64,000 bases of DNA from Dasyornis broadbenti (lineage: Eukaryota; Chordata; Aves; Passeriformes; Dasyornithidae). The translations under genes were made by a program, and so were the position numbers. The notes beneath the pieces were generated by a model, which did not search any database, was not told where the DNA came from, and saw only the letters and a program-made list of their open reading frames with translations. Numbering within the stretch: the stretch's first letter is position 1; the number at the start of each line of letters is the position of its first letter. The stretch is taken from NCBI GenBank assembly GCA_013397935.1, contig VZRN01005851.1:2882836-2946835 (forward strand), written 5' to 3'. Shown one piece after another: positions 35,136-49,599 of this stretch.

Positions 35136-36999
35136 ACAAAACTGTAAATGTAGAAAAGCTGTGAATGTATGAAGAAAGATCTTTATAAAATGCAGTCTCG
35201 CAAGGTTCAAGCCCAACCCGTAGAAGGGGGTTTCAGGATATCTTTGTATTTCTCACATGTGTTACTTCTGTTCAGAGGGTCAAGAATAGCTTGAAAGCTA
35301 CTGGGGTCAGGAGCTGCTGTCTGTGCTTGAGAAGCAAAAGCATCTGAACATCAGGTGGAACTAGAGGGTCACCACAAGAGGTTAACCCCAGTCCACCTCT
35401 CTCACTCCATGCTCACTGAGAAACCTTTTCAAGTTTTCTTTGCAGGATGAAGGTTCACATGTTAATGCCAGTGAGTGCTCTGGCTTGTTGCAGCTCAAAG
35501 AGAGAGAGATGGGTGTGTTTGTGTCTGCAGTGGGACTCTACCCTCTGGATATTGTCATTTTATTTTATTTTTATCTCCTTGCCATTCCTCTTGCTAAGAT
35601 ATTTTGAAGAAACCTGCCTGGAGATTTGTATCAGAATGCAGAGGATTTTTTGTCTCCCCTCTTTTCTAGGCCTTTTGGATCCTCACACATGCTTCAGGGA
35701 AGGCAGAAGCAGCCCAGCTTTTCCTGGTGAGGGCTCTCTGCTCCCACTTGTAGTTTGGAGGGGAAGAGTGGCCTTTGTGCAGTTCTCCAAGCAGAAGAGG
35801 AGGCACGTGAGAAGTGTCTAGGGCATGGCTATGGTGTTCTCACTGAAATATTTTTACATTAAGTCCCCAGGCTCAATGTTGAGCTTGTTTTTGAGGTAAG
35901 AATATAGGAATAATTTCTAAGGTAAATTAATGCTGCTTCTGCTCTTCTTTGAGTGAAGCAGGATGCTGAAGGCAGCAGAAACTAAGCATTAAACCACACT
36001 TTAATGCTATCCAAGAAAACTAGAATAACTGTAGACTAACCAAATAAGAGGATCTATTTTCCCCATTAAGGAATGAAATCCAGCTCTTCAAAACAGTTAA
36101 GAGACTGAAGTGTTTGTGTATATATGGATTGTTATGACTCAGTACAAGCTTGCAGTGCAGTAAAACAGCACTGCAGGAAATAGCTTTTTTCTAGCTTTGC
36201 TGTCTGTCTAGAACCAGACAAATGCTAAACTGTTACTGTTGTAGCCATGCTTCATGTAAGATATTTTATGAAGATAATTTAGCTAATTCGGATCACTGCA
36301 TTTTGCCACAGTGCTACAGCAGGGAAGGAGTCTTGTGACTGGTTCTGCATCAGTAGTTATAGGGAATTACTAAGAGAATAATATTTCTTAGAAGTTTCCT
36401 ATTAGGTTATAGGGGAGTTTGGCAAGAGTGCTAATATTACAGGAGCTCTAAACCTACTGTGGCAGTGGCATGGGAATGTAATAATGCTGTTTAATTTTCA
36501 CTACAAGCTACAAACAAAAATCCAAGGAAGTCACGAGACTGAATGAAGAATAGATTGATTTATACTAGGTATGTCACAGTACTCTGTAAACTAAAATTTT
36601 ACTATATTTGGCTTACTGCTGCTTGTAGAAATACCCTTGTCTTCTTATTTGGTCCCCTTTTCCTCCCTAAAGTTAAGGAGATGCTTTTAGAAGCATTTTG
36701 AGATGTTGCTGATGCTACTCCCATAAAAGGAAGTTCTGAGGGTGAAAGGCCTGTGAATTTACTTTTACCTTCCGGAAAATAGATTTTGTTCAGTGCCCAG
36801 TAAACAAAATGTGGAAGGTGAAATATAAAAGGTACAACCTACCTGTTTTAATGTTTACTTCCAATGTAATGAACTTAATGGTAAAAAGGAGCAATTTCTC
36901 AAAGATCTCTGCAGAGCTTTGGAAGCATGTGAAGTATCAAAAGCAGAAGAGTATCTTTGTTCATGCTGTTCCTCTCTCTAACCAAGATGGACAAAAGGT

Positions 37000-37084
37000 G
37001 GGGGGTTTTTTGTTTTGGTTTTTTTTGTTGTTGTTTTGGTTTTTTGGGGTTTTTTTTTTGTTTGTTTGTTTGTTTTTTTTTTTA
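37000..37084 (+). repeat. T/G-rich low-complexity tract
   Basis: A run of GGGG, TTTTGG and TTTG units ending in a long T run. It has almost no A or C on the + strand. It is a simple-sequence expansion with no coding meaning. Confidence 0.8.
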
Positions 37085-40000
37085 ATACAACTACAACTTG
37101 ACGTCAGAATACACTGCTGGGTTGTGATAAATGTTTGCCCTCACTTCCCACTTTCACAGAACTGGTGAAGTTCCCCAGGGCTTTGAATCTACCAGTCCGT
37201 TAAGCCTAAAATACACCTGTGAGTATTTTTAGTTTTTGTTAATAATTTCAACCAACAAACACTTCATGGAGGCCAATTTCAGTCACAGTGAGTTACTATA
37301 AAATCTTATTTTACTGTATATTGCAGAAAAAGGTTAACATGGGCTGAGACTGTTAAATTTCTGGACAGGTCATGGCCAGTATTTTAATACCCTTTTGGAA
37401 TTTAAGTAGTATTTTGGAAACGATACACTGGGCAACAAAGAAGTTACATTGTTATTGTAAATACTCATAGAAGTTTGATGTTTTACCCATTTTAAGACAC
37501 TAAATAGGCTACAGGAAAAATGCAGAATTTTGGTTTTGAAGTTAACTAATATTTAGACTAAGTGCAGTAAATACATACTGAGTTCTACTTTCCAGTGTGT
37601 TCTTGAGCCCATAATCTCTTTTGGTTCATCTTAATTAAATCCAACATTAAACCAAGCCCATCAATTCCTTTTTCTGGTGCATGGTATGAAGAGAAGTGAT
37701 GGAACCTGAAGTAAGGTGCCTTGCAAGGCTGAAGCTTAATTGTAGGTTTAGGGGGACCAGAACAGAGCATCAGCATGGCTGAGCAGCTGTCTCTTCATGG
37801 TAGGACAGCACTGTACCCTTTTCTGAATGGGGCCCTGTTAGTGTTAAGAGAAAAAGTTAACTGTTCCATGAAGTTTTCATGTACAGGTTTTAGAAAATCT
37901 TCCCCAAGTGTAGTGTTTTGGAAATAACATCTGTGTCTATATATGCAGCACAGAGGTTATATAAGCAAATTAATGTTACACTACAGTGACCATGGCAACA
38001 TTTAGCAGAGGGAAACCCCATAAATAGCAGAAGTAAAAAATTACTTGCAATAGCTCATTGAACAAATCAGTAGAAAATTGGATTATTTTCACTTGATTTA
38101 CTCTTTCAGCTTTCATATGCCTCATAGTCCCTCTTTGCTTTAACTGTCCTCCGCTTGTATGCAAACTTTCCCACCTCCAAATCCCAAGAAATGAAGGTAA
38201 TCCTTTCACGTAAAATGATTTACTGTTGCTAGTTTAGCCTTTCCAATACAGGTATCTTAGTATTTCTGCCACTTGAATATCTTTGTGAGGTCCAGAATAC
38301 TTATAAAAAGTTTATTTTCAGTGATGAAGTTTCAGATTTCTTTATGGAGGCAGAAGACATATCTTTGTACATGTGTGTTGCAGCGGCAGAGGACTAAATG
38401 TTCGAAAACTAGGCTTGAAATCAATTCAGACCCTGTCCTTTTTCAGCTGTCAGATGATGAAGCTGTCGAGTGGTTCAGCCTGCTCCATCTGGGTGGAGTA
38501 TTGTGAATATGCACACTCCAGCAAAGTACATGTAAGAAGTGATGCTGTGTTGGTTCAGTTAAATGAAATCTCCCAAACACCAAAATTAATTCATACCCCA
38601 AAAAAAACCCCCAAAAAAGCATTAAAAATGCCAAAAAAACCTTGTTATTTGGGAGGCTACAGAAGCCATTGCCAGCTGGAAGGAAGCAATAGGACTGGCC
38701 GAAGCCAGCTGAAGTGACTGAACCTAGTGAGGCTGGAGAGTCACGGCGGCTCTGAAGAGCCAAGCTGCAACCACGCAGGGGAGGAAGCAGGAGTGTCTGC
38801 AAACAGGGCTTGCCCACGCCGGGGTTTGGTTTCTGCCTCTGCTCAGCGTGGTCCTGTGGTGTCTCTCAGCAATGCCTGAGGGTTTGGGGGTTGATGCTGT
38901 GAGCAGGGCTCTTGCGCAGGGTGGAGGTGGGGAGAGCAACAGCCCACCTGGGAGCCCTGGCAGCACTGGGCTCTGCTCAAGGGTTTCCCCACCCAGGGGA
39001 ATTCCCAGTTAAGCTGCACACACAGCTCTGCAAAACACAGCCTGCAACATCTCTGCAACCTAAGGGTCAGCCCTGGATTTCTCCATATAGACACCCAAGG
39101 ATCAGTGTCTTTTTAGTATGTGTCACAACAGGGCATCAGGAAGTGTGGATTTGCTGCCAGCCCCTTGGGGACCCTTCTGCAAGTCTCATGCAAATGTATT
39201 TTCTGAGCTCTTGCTTTTCACGCATCTCTGAGGTCTTGGCCTGCCACCTTGCAAAGTTCCAAAACCAGAGGAAGTTTCAAGGTGCTTCCTAGCAGCACAG
39301 GCTTCATTGAAAATCCAAAACATTGCTTGCTCTGGGTTTCTGGGTTCTCAGACTGCTGAGAGAAAAAACTGCTGCTGAAGGCAGTCTGGGTTTGATGACA
39401 GTGCGATCCTTCCTGTCTCTCTGTGTGCCTCAACTCATTCTCTTCCTTTTTCTCAAGGCTGTGCTTCAACCTTCTTGTGAAACCCCTGTGGTTTATTAGA
39501 GGAGTGCAATGGCAGCACCAGAGCTTCAGCACTGTGTAAACATGAGTACTGGGGCTCACGCTGTGCCTTCAGTGTTTTGGAACTAATGAAATACCTGTGA
39601 CCAGCATTTTATCCTAAAAATACAGCCAAAGAATGGACATCAGAGAGGATACGCCTCTGCATAGTTATCACAGGTTGATGCAGGTTGAATAAATGCATTT
39701 ATCACATCAGTGCACTACTATCTAGACCTCTGGGGGGTCTTTCACATTGTCAGTGTCAGATACAGTGATGGTAACAGTGGCAAGAGCTTTTGTGAAAGGC
39801 AGTATTATGATCTGACAGCAAAACCCATCGTAAGGTATTCATTAAATTGTTCCAGGCACCGGGACAGCCTATGATTATGTCAAACAGGGGAGCAAATTGT
39901 ACGCTCTGCTTTCCTGGTATGCACGAACTTCATCTGAAAGCCTGCCTGGGAAGGTTAAACACAGACAGCTTTGTTTAGGAGACCTCCAAACTGGCAGAGC

Positions 40001-40743
40001 CCATGGCCCCAGAGGGTCACTTGTGGGGGATTGCCTGTGCCAAACATCTGTGCTGGTGCGGGAATGCTTTCTGTAGATGCAGGTTGCAGGTGAGCTTGTC
40101 TGAGGGGTTCCCTCAGATGTCAGAACATTTGGCTGTGCCCAGCAGATGCAGTGCTATCTGTAGTTCAGGCTCACATCTGTACTTCTGGAAAGCAGTCCCC
40201 AAAACAGAAGCTGGAGTTCCCCAGGAAGCAGCTGCGTGCAGAACTCTGGGCTGCGGCTCCTCCTGCAGGAGAAACCACTTTCCAGGAAGTGTTTAGTGCC
40301 GGGTTTTGACACGGAAAAGGCCAGTTCTCACAAGAAAAGTGAGCCTTGTGGAGGTTCTAGACCACATATAGAAATTACCCGCCAGGATATTCATTAATTC
40401 TGCCAGGAAGAGGAAGATTTGCGAACAGAACTTGTGGTCAGGTAATGTAGAGCAGGACACCAACATGCAGGGGTTCCTGATGGCTCAAGAGTGAGCCAAG
40501 TACTGGAAACAGGACAGAGCAAAGGGCCAACAGGTCCATGTTCAGGCTGCAGCGCTGAATGCCATAGTGCCTGGGTTGTGGCTTCTGCAAGACACATTGC
40601 TTGTGTCCACTTTTGCTTCTTACTGCCAAGTTTTGTGACTTTACTGTCAGTCTTTTGATTTTTTTTTTCTGCAGCTTGTAAAGAGCATTGTTTGAAAAAA
40701 CCACCCAACCTTCATCTAAAAATAAATCTGTAGTCCTTGCAGT

Positions 40744-40785
40744 TAAAAAAACAAACAAACAAAACAAAACAAACCAATAAAACCA
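40744..40785 (+). repeat. A/C-rich simple repeat
   Basis: AAACAAAC followed by AAAACAAAAC-type units. It creates a hydrophobic-looking open frame on the minus strand, which is an artefact of composition. Confidence 0.75.
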
Positions 40786-43700
40786 CTGACATAAAAACAA
40801 GACCTGGATATATTATAACAGTTCAGAAATCAGATAAGAATGTCCGAAATGAAACTAATTTTAAATTGCTTTGTAGGCAGGTTCACCTCATGTTTTGGCC
40901 TGAGGCATGGAGATAGCAGTTGACGTGACTTTTCAGCATTTTGGATTGACCATGCTGCTTGTCCCTGCTGCTACTCTGATTTATCAGCTTTGTTTAAAGA
41001 TCAAAGAATTTAGCATAAATAAGTTAAAGTTGGAAACAGTCTGACTTCTCACACGTTTATTTTCTCTGTTAATGAGAAGAATGACCTAATCCAAAGTTAT
41101 TGTAACTTTTTTATAAAATTTCAAAGTGGAAAAATCATTTAGTTTCTTTGCAAGTAGAAAAGCAGTTCAAAAATGGATGCAGAGGCTGCAAAATCAAGGT
41201 CTGCCAAGAAGAAATCCAATCTGCCTGAATTGGCAAAATTAATACTGTCCAGATAGCTAAGGAAAAAAAAAAAAATGAAAGAAAGAAAAAAAGAGCTATG
41301 CCAGCACAGAAGATGCAAAAACCCTTAGAATATTCATGATCTCAATTCAGCCCAGAGGAAAAAACCAGCAAAGAGCAGCTGTTTGACAGCTATGAACCAT
41401 GAGGGAAGTGAATGTGTGTATCTGGCCAGCTCAGAACATGTTGACAGACATGATAAGTGACAAGGATTAGGGACCTGGGAAAACTTCCAGGAGAGCAATT
41501 CCAAGGGGCAGTGGGTCCCACCTTGGAAGTCACCCGTTTGGGTGAGAAATAAAAAGAGCCGGAATGTACAGATCACAGCTTATAGGTGTCTGGTGCTGCA
41601 AAAAATTCATGAGTTTTAAGAGAGAAAGAAGCAGCAGATTGTCGTGCCCAGGCTAGTGCAGCTGCTTGAGGGAATGCCTGGGAACAGACCTGGATTACTG
41701 CACAGTTTTTGCTCATGCTAAAGATGCTGCTGCCTTGCACTGCTGCAGAACCATTGTCAGCAAAGAGGAATGGCAAAAATCCATGGCAGTTTATAATAAT
41801 TTAGATAAAGCAGGATTAAGAAAAAATCAAATTCTTGCTGGAGTCCAGGTTGCATTAAGCAAACACTGCCCCTTCCTTTCCTCTCTTCGTCTGTAGTAAG
41901 AGTTTTGTATCACCTTGTGGGCCATGAAGGGATCTTTATTGTTCATTTACTGAGGAAAAGGAATCAGATGACCTTGGTGACAGCTATCAAGTCATGTTTT
42001 TGAGACCACATGCTGAGTGGCAACGCTAGAATCCCCACCAGCACTATCAATTTCCACAGCTTACTGCTGAGGAAGTAAGCACGCAAGCTGCTCTGCGCTG
42101 GCCACAGCAGGACTCTCAATCCCTGTAGCACGCCAGGCAAACTGCATTTTAAAGAAAAATACCACAGATGCTTCAGCTGGTAGGCCTGGGAGCCAGCTGT
42201 CCCATGCTGTGGGTAAGAATAACTGGCCAATGTGACCTGAATAGGCAGCAGGGTGGTACAAGGTATCCTCTTACAGCATCTGAAATACTTCAAGCTGCCC
42301 ATGGGTCTCCAAAGAAAATCAGGGGAAGGAGGCAGTGGAACCAGGGCCCAGCCCCCATCTAGGCAGGCTAGCATCTGCACTGTCCTTTCCTGGTTAGAAC
42401 TTTATTAAAACCAGGTCAAAATGTGTCTGGGCCTTAGGTGGTGGCAGTTGCTTTCTGGGGTGTGAGAACTGTTAGTTTTCTGACCATAGGAGAAAAATAG
42501 CAATGCTGCAGTTTGCTGCTTGCACTATAAAATGTATTTGCTAAGAGCATAGGGGGTTAACACAAAGAGCTGCGAGTAAACTATAGTGTAATAAGTGAGA
42601 AACGTGGAAGAGTATACAGCAGAGGTTTTGAAGTCATGACTTCTTGCTGATACCTGGTTATTTTAGCCTAATGCTTACTTGGTACCATGGGATGGCGTGA
42701 GCCCCAAATCCTTTCTTTGTAGCCAAGGAGAGATTCCCAGACTTCTATCTGTCACTCGCATTGCCTTCCTATGAGGGCAACCCAGATTCCAATCCCAAAA
42801 TCAGTGTCCAGCCATGCTGGAGAAGTTACTACAGCTCAGTCTATATCAAGCAAGTCATGCAGCACCCTGGGAAGGGAGCTGCAGAGGGAAACAGCCAGTG
42901 CAGAGACCCATGCAGCCACACATCTCTGTGGTTTTATCACAGAGCAGCTGTAGCCTGGTCCTGTGGGTCACATGCGCATTGCTGGCAGAAGTGGTCTAAG
43001 TTTCCCCTGATAAGAATCCAGATTGCACGCTCCAGGGACTGGGCTACAATGGGAGCCACAGTAAGGGGGTCAACCACAAAATTATTTTAAAAATGTGTTT
43101 GTGATCCAAATTAAACTACCAGCATGGAAGTAATAGAGATAATGGGTGCCTTGCCCAGTGCCTTAACTTAGTGCCTTACGGGTGGCTGAGCTCCACCCAG
43201 CTCAGCATCCCAACACTCTCTAGCTGGGAGAACTGGAGGGCCAACAGCATCTACAAAAAAAAGAAAATCACTGCTAGCTATCTGTTGTTCTCCATGTTTC
43301 TGTGTGTGTCTGTCTCTACAGGCAGCAACCAAACACTTCTCTTTTGCATATCAATATAATTTCACTTTTCTTTCACTTAAAATTTGTTTCAGTTTGAGGT
43401 GGGTGATGTCAGGCTGGCTGGCAAACTACCAGCATCTCACTCTGTATGGAACAGCAGTCCCAGATGGGACTGTGCAAGCAGGGGCCACCAATTGCAGGCA
43501 AAGTCCATGTGAATACAGGGCATCCTGCTCCAAGCTGTGAGGGCTGGTTTGAGGCAGCAAAAGGCAACTGGGAACTGGAGTAATATTGGCATAGCTCAGG
43601 ATAGGGAACACCCAAATCCTGGCTGTCTCCAAAACTATAATTCATTCCTTTCCATGGCATCTTCTATGGACTAAATCTTTGTGTCACCTCATGTGAGAGC

Positions 43701-46700
43701 TACAGATATGCTACCCACCCTTACAGCTGTTGGCTCAGAGATTAATTTGCTAATAAATATCATTCTGTTAATTATATATCTACCGTGGGTTTTCCTAAAA
43801 TACCAGATGCTGCTATGTAAACACCAGTTATCTAGATAGGTTATCTCACACCCTGCCTCCCCCTCTTTCCCATTTGTTTCCATCTTGTGATGCCCCAAAT
43901 GCCTGTGGATGCTGGCCATCCATACGCCCATGGATGCTTGGGACAGCACAGCTCTGGAGCTGCAAGGTAGAAGTGGAGTTACTGGGTGTAGTTCAGAAAA
44001 GAAATGATGCAACTCTTAGAAATTAATGAAGTAGTAGCAAGCAGGGCAAGATTGTTTTGAAATAAAAATTAATTATTATTGCATACTAAGCTGGTTTTGC
44101 ATCCAGGTTGAGACGTAGAGAGTGGGTGGGCCACGCTCAGCTGGGAGGAGCGGGGCACACAGCCAGCCCCGTACAATGTGTGTGTTTGTGTGCCTGGTGG
44201 CAAGCAAATCCCTCATCCTCTTTGGAGAGCACTGCAAGTGTGAGTGGGGTCTGCCAGATGGCAGACATCCGGAAAGTACAAGGAGAGAGCACAGCATAAC
44301 CACATTGTGCGTGGCAGTGAGCACACTGGGGCTGTCCACAGATGGAAATGTGCAAATCACAGCCCTGGGCAGGGCTCAGGGAACACTGACAAAGTCAGAC
44401 CCCAACTCCCCAGACTCCTCTGAGAAACTGAAAAATCAGGACGTCAGTCTGGATTGATCTCATCTTCTAAGGCTGCACAAATCTGGAGGAAATGGCAAGC
44501 CTGGATGTGGCTGAGCTGATCTTGGTGCATGGAGCACAGAAGGGCTGTAGGAAGGAAGACAAGCTGATCAACAGCTCATTAGCTCTGGTGATAATTACAG
44601 TCTGGATTATAATCTGCACCATTTTTCTCTCTATAAACCTGTCTAGAGACTAAACAGAATAAAATTCCGATATGAGAAAGGCACAGGGAATGCAAATATG
44701 TTCCCTTTTCCTCCCCCAGTCTCCTTTGCTAGTCACTCTCCCTGGGCAGCTACAGGATGAGGTATCCTAGAGCTTCTGAATGCCAATGTGGAATAGGGAG
44801 GGGGAAATTTTATGTAGCTGTTTTCTCAGTTGCATCATGCTACTACTCCCAAAAATGGAATTCCATGAAATTAAGTCAAGAATGGCTGGAAGAAAGGAAA
44901 GCTTTTTCTTTCTTTTTGGTTTGGTTTGGTCTGGTTTGTTTTTTTTTTTCTTTACAGCATCCAGTCTGTATTTAACTTTCTTGATTCTTTGCAAAACCTT
45001 TTGTCTTTTTTTCTCTCTCAAGGCAGGCTGAGGAAACAGGGAGTAACATAAGATTCTTGCCTATACCCTCCTCCCCTGCCTGACCTGCCTCAGCTCAGGA
45101 CAAGGTGGGCAAGGATGAGCTGCAGCTCCCTGGGGAGACGGTCCTTACCTGAGACTTCTGGCTTAAGCAATGAGCCTCTGTACAACACACTGAATCATTC
45201 CTCTGTGTGATAAATTGGGCCAGTCTTTTAGCTTCATATGTCCTTTAGTTTTGTTCTTATCTCATATGACCCCAAATAAAACAAGCCTGAGACATCTGTC
45301 TTGATCCAAGCAAAAACAGGTAGCTCAGAACAGTTTTGGTTTTATTTACACCAAGGAACAAACCTGTATAGACAAACCAGTAAGTGTTTTTGAAGCCAGG
45401 TTTCAAAAAGTTTTTCCAGGTCCCACCTTATTCCACAACCAAAAAGACCTAGCAGAAACATCACAATTTTGGTATTGGTCTGTGACATATTTTTGCACCT
45501 TCTGTGCAGCAGCTCTTGAGACCACCTTGGGGGTGTGTATGTGTGCCAGAGATCGACAGAAAGGTGCTTTGTAAAGGTACGAGGTGCTTCCGCACTGCCG
45601 TGATATAATGGGTTGTTAGTGACTTGTCAGTTCATGTTTTCAATTACTGTTATTACTATTATTTTAAAACTGTGGGAGTTTCTAAAATTGCTTTATATCA
45701 GATAATAAGTATACTCATTCTTCAGTTACACTAATTAGAGTTCTGAGTTTGATTCTGCCACCTCGATGGCTCCAAGAGCTGGGACTGGTTACCATATACA
45801 CAAAGCTCTGAGCTCTTTTCCATAAATAAATGACTACCTTAAAGTTTTAACTCTCAATGTCCCAAAGACCATCTTTTCTACCTGGCTTTTCTATGGCTCA
45901 TTCCTGTTATTTCTTTAGTGTTTCTCTCCCATCAGATGATGTATCCTGCAAAAAATTTAATCTTTTTGACCAAAATAAAAGTGCAATCCCTAAGCAGTAC
46001 TGATCCCAAGGCGTGTTGCTGTAGAACACATGTATTTGAAGCTTCCCTAGAGAACAGCTTCCATATTATCCTCTCCTGGGCTGCTCTTGTGTTTCCTCCC
46101 AATTGTGCACGCATTAGCCAGCCCTGGGAGGAGGCACTGCTGACCATTGCCAGGCTACAGTCTGGAGCAGCCTAAAAATGCTGTGCATGCCCATCTAGCT
46201 GAAAACAAAGCTGGTGAGCAGTGGGTAGAGCTGAGAAAAATCTTGCTTCTAAAAACTGCCTTAAAAAAATATATCTGAGTCTGGCCTAAAAGAAGCAAAG
46301 TAGCAGGGCAAGTCAACCAGAGCAAAGAGAGAGGGGGTGCAATTGTGTGGCACTACTGCATGCGATGAAGCTTAATGTAGGTTATTATAGCAGAAAAAAT
46401 GTCTTCCTGAAAATGTTATGGTATTTCACAGGAGAGAGCTCTAAAGGGGCATTTCAAAGGAAGACAAAACCAAAGAAAGAGAAAAAAAAAAATCCAGACC
46501 ATATGAAACCTGGAAAGATGGCCCACGAGAACTTGCATTAAAGTGGGGAAAAGGACCTGGGTTATAGAATAGAAGTGGCTGAATTTTTTTTAAAACCTTT
46601 TTTCGGAGACTGTATGCATTTTATGGTCCACCTCCTGTCTGGAGAATATAATTTTCTCAGAGAAAAACCAAAATCTACCTTTTTGATGATTGGAAGTTGA

Positions 46701-49567
46701 GTCCAGAAACTGTGGCATAACCAGCTCTATTTAGTCTAGATTTAATCTGCCAGCAGATATCCATTATGACACTCCACACCTTAGGTTTGCCATCAACCAA
46801 GTGCCTTCCCCTTCCAGGCCCATTACAAAGCCTTTCTTTTTCTCATCACTGATAGAGGGTTTTCTATCTGTGCAACAGCTTCAATTGCTCACACAGCAAA
46901 TGCATCCTCCGTGGAATGGCAAGGGATGAAATGATCATCTGGGAGCTCAGGACAGAACCAGGCCCGTTGTTGCCTGGGTGTGCTGGCTCACAGGACACCT
47001 CGCTCCAGCTGGGGTCCAACAGCTGTGAACTGGTATGCTGCTTTCCTAAAGATGCAGAAAGTGTCAAAATGACTCTTTGTTTAAGCATGCCAAGGTTGGA
47101 ACATTGTGGGGATTTTTTTTAAGGGAAGAAGTGTACAAATGCTCCTATTTCTAGGACATTTCTTTGATATCTAGCAGGTCTGTTTGTAGCAAGTGTTTCT
47201 GTCAACACTAGGAAACAGTTCCCAACCTAACCTATCAATGGTCCACTTACTGCATACAATCAATACATCCTCCTTTCTGTGGTAATTGGGTTTATTAAAA
47301 AAAAACCAATCAACAACCAAACCATAAAAGTGAGCTCAAAACACTGCTTCTGGCTTGGCTTCTGCTAGGGGCCACATTGTAGATGTGATAGACACTTTCC
47401 CTTGGATTTTTATGTGCTGAGGACATGTCTTGGGGTGCCAGAAATGTCAAAGAAGCTGTTTAACTCTTTCTTGAAGGCTGCATCCCAAAATAAACCCCCT
47501 GTCTTCAGGAGAACAGCACCAACCCATAATACTCTGCTGTTGAGGGAGATTGTAGATCATTAAGATTCAATGAGTAACATGTTTGAAAATGTAGTTAAAA
47601 AGTTTTTCAATCATTCATGAGAATTCTTCTAATGCAGAATTAAGCTTGATAATGTCTGTGATTGTGCTTTGACCTGATGAAAGATCTGAATGGAAACTTG
47701 TACAGTAGGTAATATTTATTCTGGCAGTGTGTCAGTAGACAATGTCTATAGCTTTTATTGCTCTGTGGAATAAAAGTTTTGAATTTTGCTCAGTACTGAA
47801 CCATTTATTGTCTTGAAATTGGCAGCAGTAACACCCAGCTGGATACCGGTATGTTTTGTGTTTGCGAACTGACTGATCCATGGGAAACAATCTAGCAGAC
47901 AAATCAACTTCATTATGAATTAAACAAAATCTTCACTTGGGTATGAGACATTTGAGCCTGAGGGAGCTATTATTTTGGAAAAGGCCCATAAAAGGACTTT
48001 TTAAGACATGGACTTTGTGAGTCTTTAGTACGATATTCTTAGACTGCCTTTAGTTATGCCTTGCTTCGCATAACAGTGGATTTTTATAAAACAATAACTT
48101 CTATGTAAATGGTACTGAGGTCCAAAATGCTGAGATGAAAGTCAGAACAGTGCTTGGTGCCTGGCCAAACCAGTGAGATGCTTAAATTGTTCTCCTTCTG
48201 CCTGTCCCTGGGACAGGAACTGGCATTTCCTGTCTGTATCTCTATTGCATAGCACTGAAAAATTCCTTCTTATAAGCAAAGAGAGAGGTAGAAAATTTAC
48301 CCAGAAATAACTGAGTGCTCCGTACGAAAAATAAGCATAGCATGAAGAGATGGTTCTGCATGCTTAGAGCTAGCCCCATCAACTCTTAACAGCCTTGTGA
48401 ATGTCATGGGATCTGATGTTTTCTTAATTCCCCAGCTGATGGTAATCAAGGAGCCACATGATAACCTTGACTTCATTAACACAATGAAAAAAAATCACAT
48501 GTAAGTATCTCACTTTGTGATTGCTGAGTAAATATGAAGCCAGTCTTAAATCCCGAAGGTAAATAAAATCACCTGATGGTAATTCTGACCCTTTACTCAC
48601 TCTTCATGGGTTATCATTCCCTATGTTTCTTAGCTGCCTCTTAGACATGACCACACAAAAAAATTGGTTCTTCATGAAATATCCTGTAACAGTCTTTGCA
48701 TTCACCCCCAGCCTGCAACCTTTATGACTTTCTTTTTCTCCTTTACTGGTCAAAAATGTGTGCTGACAATCAGCCTACAGCAATGTGGATTGGATATTCT
48801 CGCAATTTACACATGGTTTGTTTTCTTTGTCGTTTTAATGAAGGCCTCATGTGCTCTTCTTCTCGTAAAATGCTGTTTGCCCATGCTGTTATACACGTAC
48901 TCTTTGGAAATAGTCTCCATGCTCCCAGGCTTCCCTCATGACTTTGGGAAAGTCACCCTAACAGTTCCTCCACTTTTTCTGTATGAAATGAGCATAATTG
49001 TATTTCCCTTCCTGGTCTGTTTTGGACAGGTTGTTTCTTAGTTCAGGTATGTACAGGGCAGTACTCAGCCAGGCTTTGTAACTGGTCTCTGTTTACTTTA
49101 TAGGCCCCTTGGAGCAGGGACAGGGATTTAGCCTCTCTGGCTGCCAGGCTGGGCCAGAGGAGATGTGACAAAGGGAGGAAGCAGACACCATTTGTCCCCA
49201 CAGCTGTGCACAGGCCATGTGCCAGAGATTACAGCCTGGGTACTCACAGGTGAGCAACCTTGCACTGGGTTCCATAAAACACCAACTGAGAACAGCTTAA
49301 GGCTGTTCATGCTGCTCTGAGATGGGGCTGCAATGATAACCACTCATGGCCATTTATAAATTACTTTAAAAAAAAAAAAAAGGATCAGGTTCAGTCTGTA
49401 ACCCATGTCAAAGAATATGGGATGATACCATTTTCTTTATTATAGCACAGCTTTCAGAGATGGGCAAGCAGATTCTTGTCATGTGATGTTCTCTGGACTA
49501 TGATAAGCTTTGAAGATAAGGTTTCATTATTCTTGCCTTGAACTCATACAGCTTTAAGTTGTCACTT

Positions 49568-49599
49568 AACCATGCTTTAACCATGCTTTGACCATGTTT
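49568..49599. repeat. Three diverged 11-bp tandem units
   Basis: AACCATGCTTT, AACCATGCTTT and GACCATGTTTC follow each other directly: two exact units and one diverged one. It is short and has no evident function. Confidence 0.8.

Noticed and set aside
35447..35821. 124-codon frame just after the TGS1 3' end
   Set aside because: No similarity recognised; lies past the poly(A) signal in ordinary mixed sequence.
42761..43090. Three overlapping open frames in one place
   Set aside because: Several frames open at once with no conserved domain indicates low stop density, not a gene.
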